A DNA stretch of 64,000 nt from NCBI GenBank assembly GCA_016707115.1, contig JADJIH010000001.1:620001-684000 (forward strand), read 5' to 3'. The DNA comes from Ignavibacteriales bacterium (GTDB taxonomy: Bacteria > Bacteroidota > Ignavibacteria > Ignavibacteriales > Ignavibacteriaceae). A program made the position numbers and the translations under genes. Positions 63,733 through 64,000 of the stretch are shown here, in pieces (position 1 is the stretch's first letter; every line of letters starts with the position of its first letter). The notes under the pieces were generated by a model, which did not search any database, was not told where the DNA came from, and saw nothing but the letters and a program-made list of their open reading frames with translations.

Positions 63733-64000
63733 TTAATAAACATCTATAATTTGCACATCGCCTTTAACTAAACCAAAGTTGTTAATTGCTTCAGTTTGGA
63801 ATTTGTCCGAGGCAATCGCCCAAGCACTTTCAAAATCTGATAGGGAAGTGGTTTCAACCGGAATCCAAACTTCATCATTACCGGATTCATTTTTTCTAAT
63901 AAAATACTTTGTGTCATTTTCAGAAATTAATTCTGCCTGCTGTGGTGAAAGTTTAGTATTAAATATAATGTTGACATGCCTTAAGACATCATCTGATTTA
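63733..64000 (-). CDS. Partial gene at the right edge, function uncertain
   Basis: On the minus strand an open frame enters at 64000 and stops at 63733 (TAA). The readable end includes 'KYFIRKNESGNDEVWIPVET' and 'FESAWAIASDKFQTEAINNF', closing with 'KGDVQIIDVY'. The 'VWIPVETT' string resembles segments of transglutaminase-like proteins, but this is a weak similarity. The start lies outside the window. It is the upstream neighbour of the FecR-like gene, 17 bases away, so the two are probably in one operon. Confidence 0.6.
   Translation of the reverse strand, partial: KSDDVLRHVNIIFNTKLSPQQAELISENDTKYFIRKNESGNDEVWIPVETTSLSDFESAWAIASDKFQTEAINNFGLVKGDVQIIDVY

Noticed and set aside
1..64000. CRISPR arrays, insertion sequences and rRNA genes
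   Set aside because: No regularly spaced short repeats, transposase motifs or rRNA-like segments were found on either strand by eye.

Overview
The window looks like a chromosomal piece from an AT-rich bacterium of the Bacteroidota/Chlorobiota/Ignavibacteria assemblage, most likely Ignavibacteria. This rests on the type IX secretion (T9SS) C-terminal sorting domains with the 'QNYPNPFNP ... LKVYD.LGNEVATLV ... LSSGIYLYKL' pattern, a hybrid two-component regulator of the HTCS type, the parA-parB-DUF5683 gene order and many small outer-membrane barrels. This is inference from sequence pattern; no 16S gene is present. No transposase, integrase, CRISPR array or rRNA gene was seen.

Region 1 (1-20.6 kb) is a surface/secretome island. 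A hybrid sensor-kinase/AraC regulator, cut by the left edge, is followed by six T9SS cargo genes (2657, 6107, 7591, 12747, 13338 and 18123), all on the + strand. Their bodies are MAM/FN3-like repeats, beta-propellers and YCF48-like repeats. Between them lie a phage-fibre-like S74 autochaperone protein, a lipoprotein, an RNA methyltransferase and two related 39-41 residue single-helix membrane peptides. One cargo gene carries an in-frame palindromic repeat.

Region 2 (20.6-28.2 kb) holds tRNA-Arg, an SDR-type epimerase, a STAS-domain protein, an envelope run (barrel, GDPD lipoprotein, barrel, and a FadL-like gene broken by two one-base shifts) and a CDF metal transporter. Region 3 (28.4-34.6 kb) is a nitric-oxide response cluster: a truncated radical SAM gene, a cysteine-free Crp/Fnr-type regulator, an FNR/DNR-like palindrome, a ferredoxin, a RIC/ScdA di-iron protein and a single-chain quinol NO reductase, followed by a small conserved-looking fragment and PPK2. 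Region 4 (34.8-41.5 kb) holds phosphofructokinase, small envelope proteins, a CBM9-like protein, an OmpA/TSP3 protein and an NFACT/RqcH homologue.

Region 5 (41.5-53.4 kb) is core housekeeping: a PASTA protein, rpe, folP, cdaA, a glycosyltransferase, a CHAD protein, an MBL hydrolase, parA, parB, DUF5683, a YIP1-like protein, nadB, aroQ, a MerR regulator and tRNA-Pro. Region 6 (53.5-64 kb) holds a frameshifted small gene, a PEGA lipoprotein, bacteriohemerythrin, an M16 protease, DsbD, a CHASE2-sigma54 activator, a FecR-like protein and a partial gene at the right edge.

The most interesting items are the paired micro-membrane peptides in the T9SS island, the palindromic repeat inside a cargo gene, the NO cluster with its regulator site, and three apparent one-base losses in short homopolymers that split two genes. 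Those losses could be decay or assembly error.
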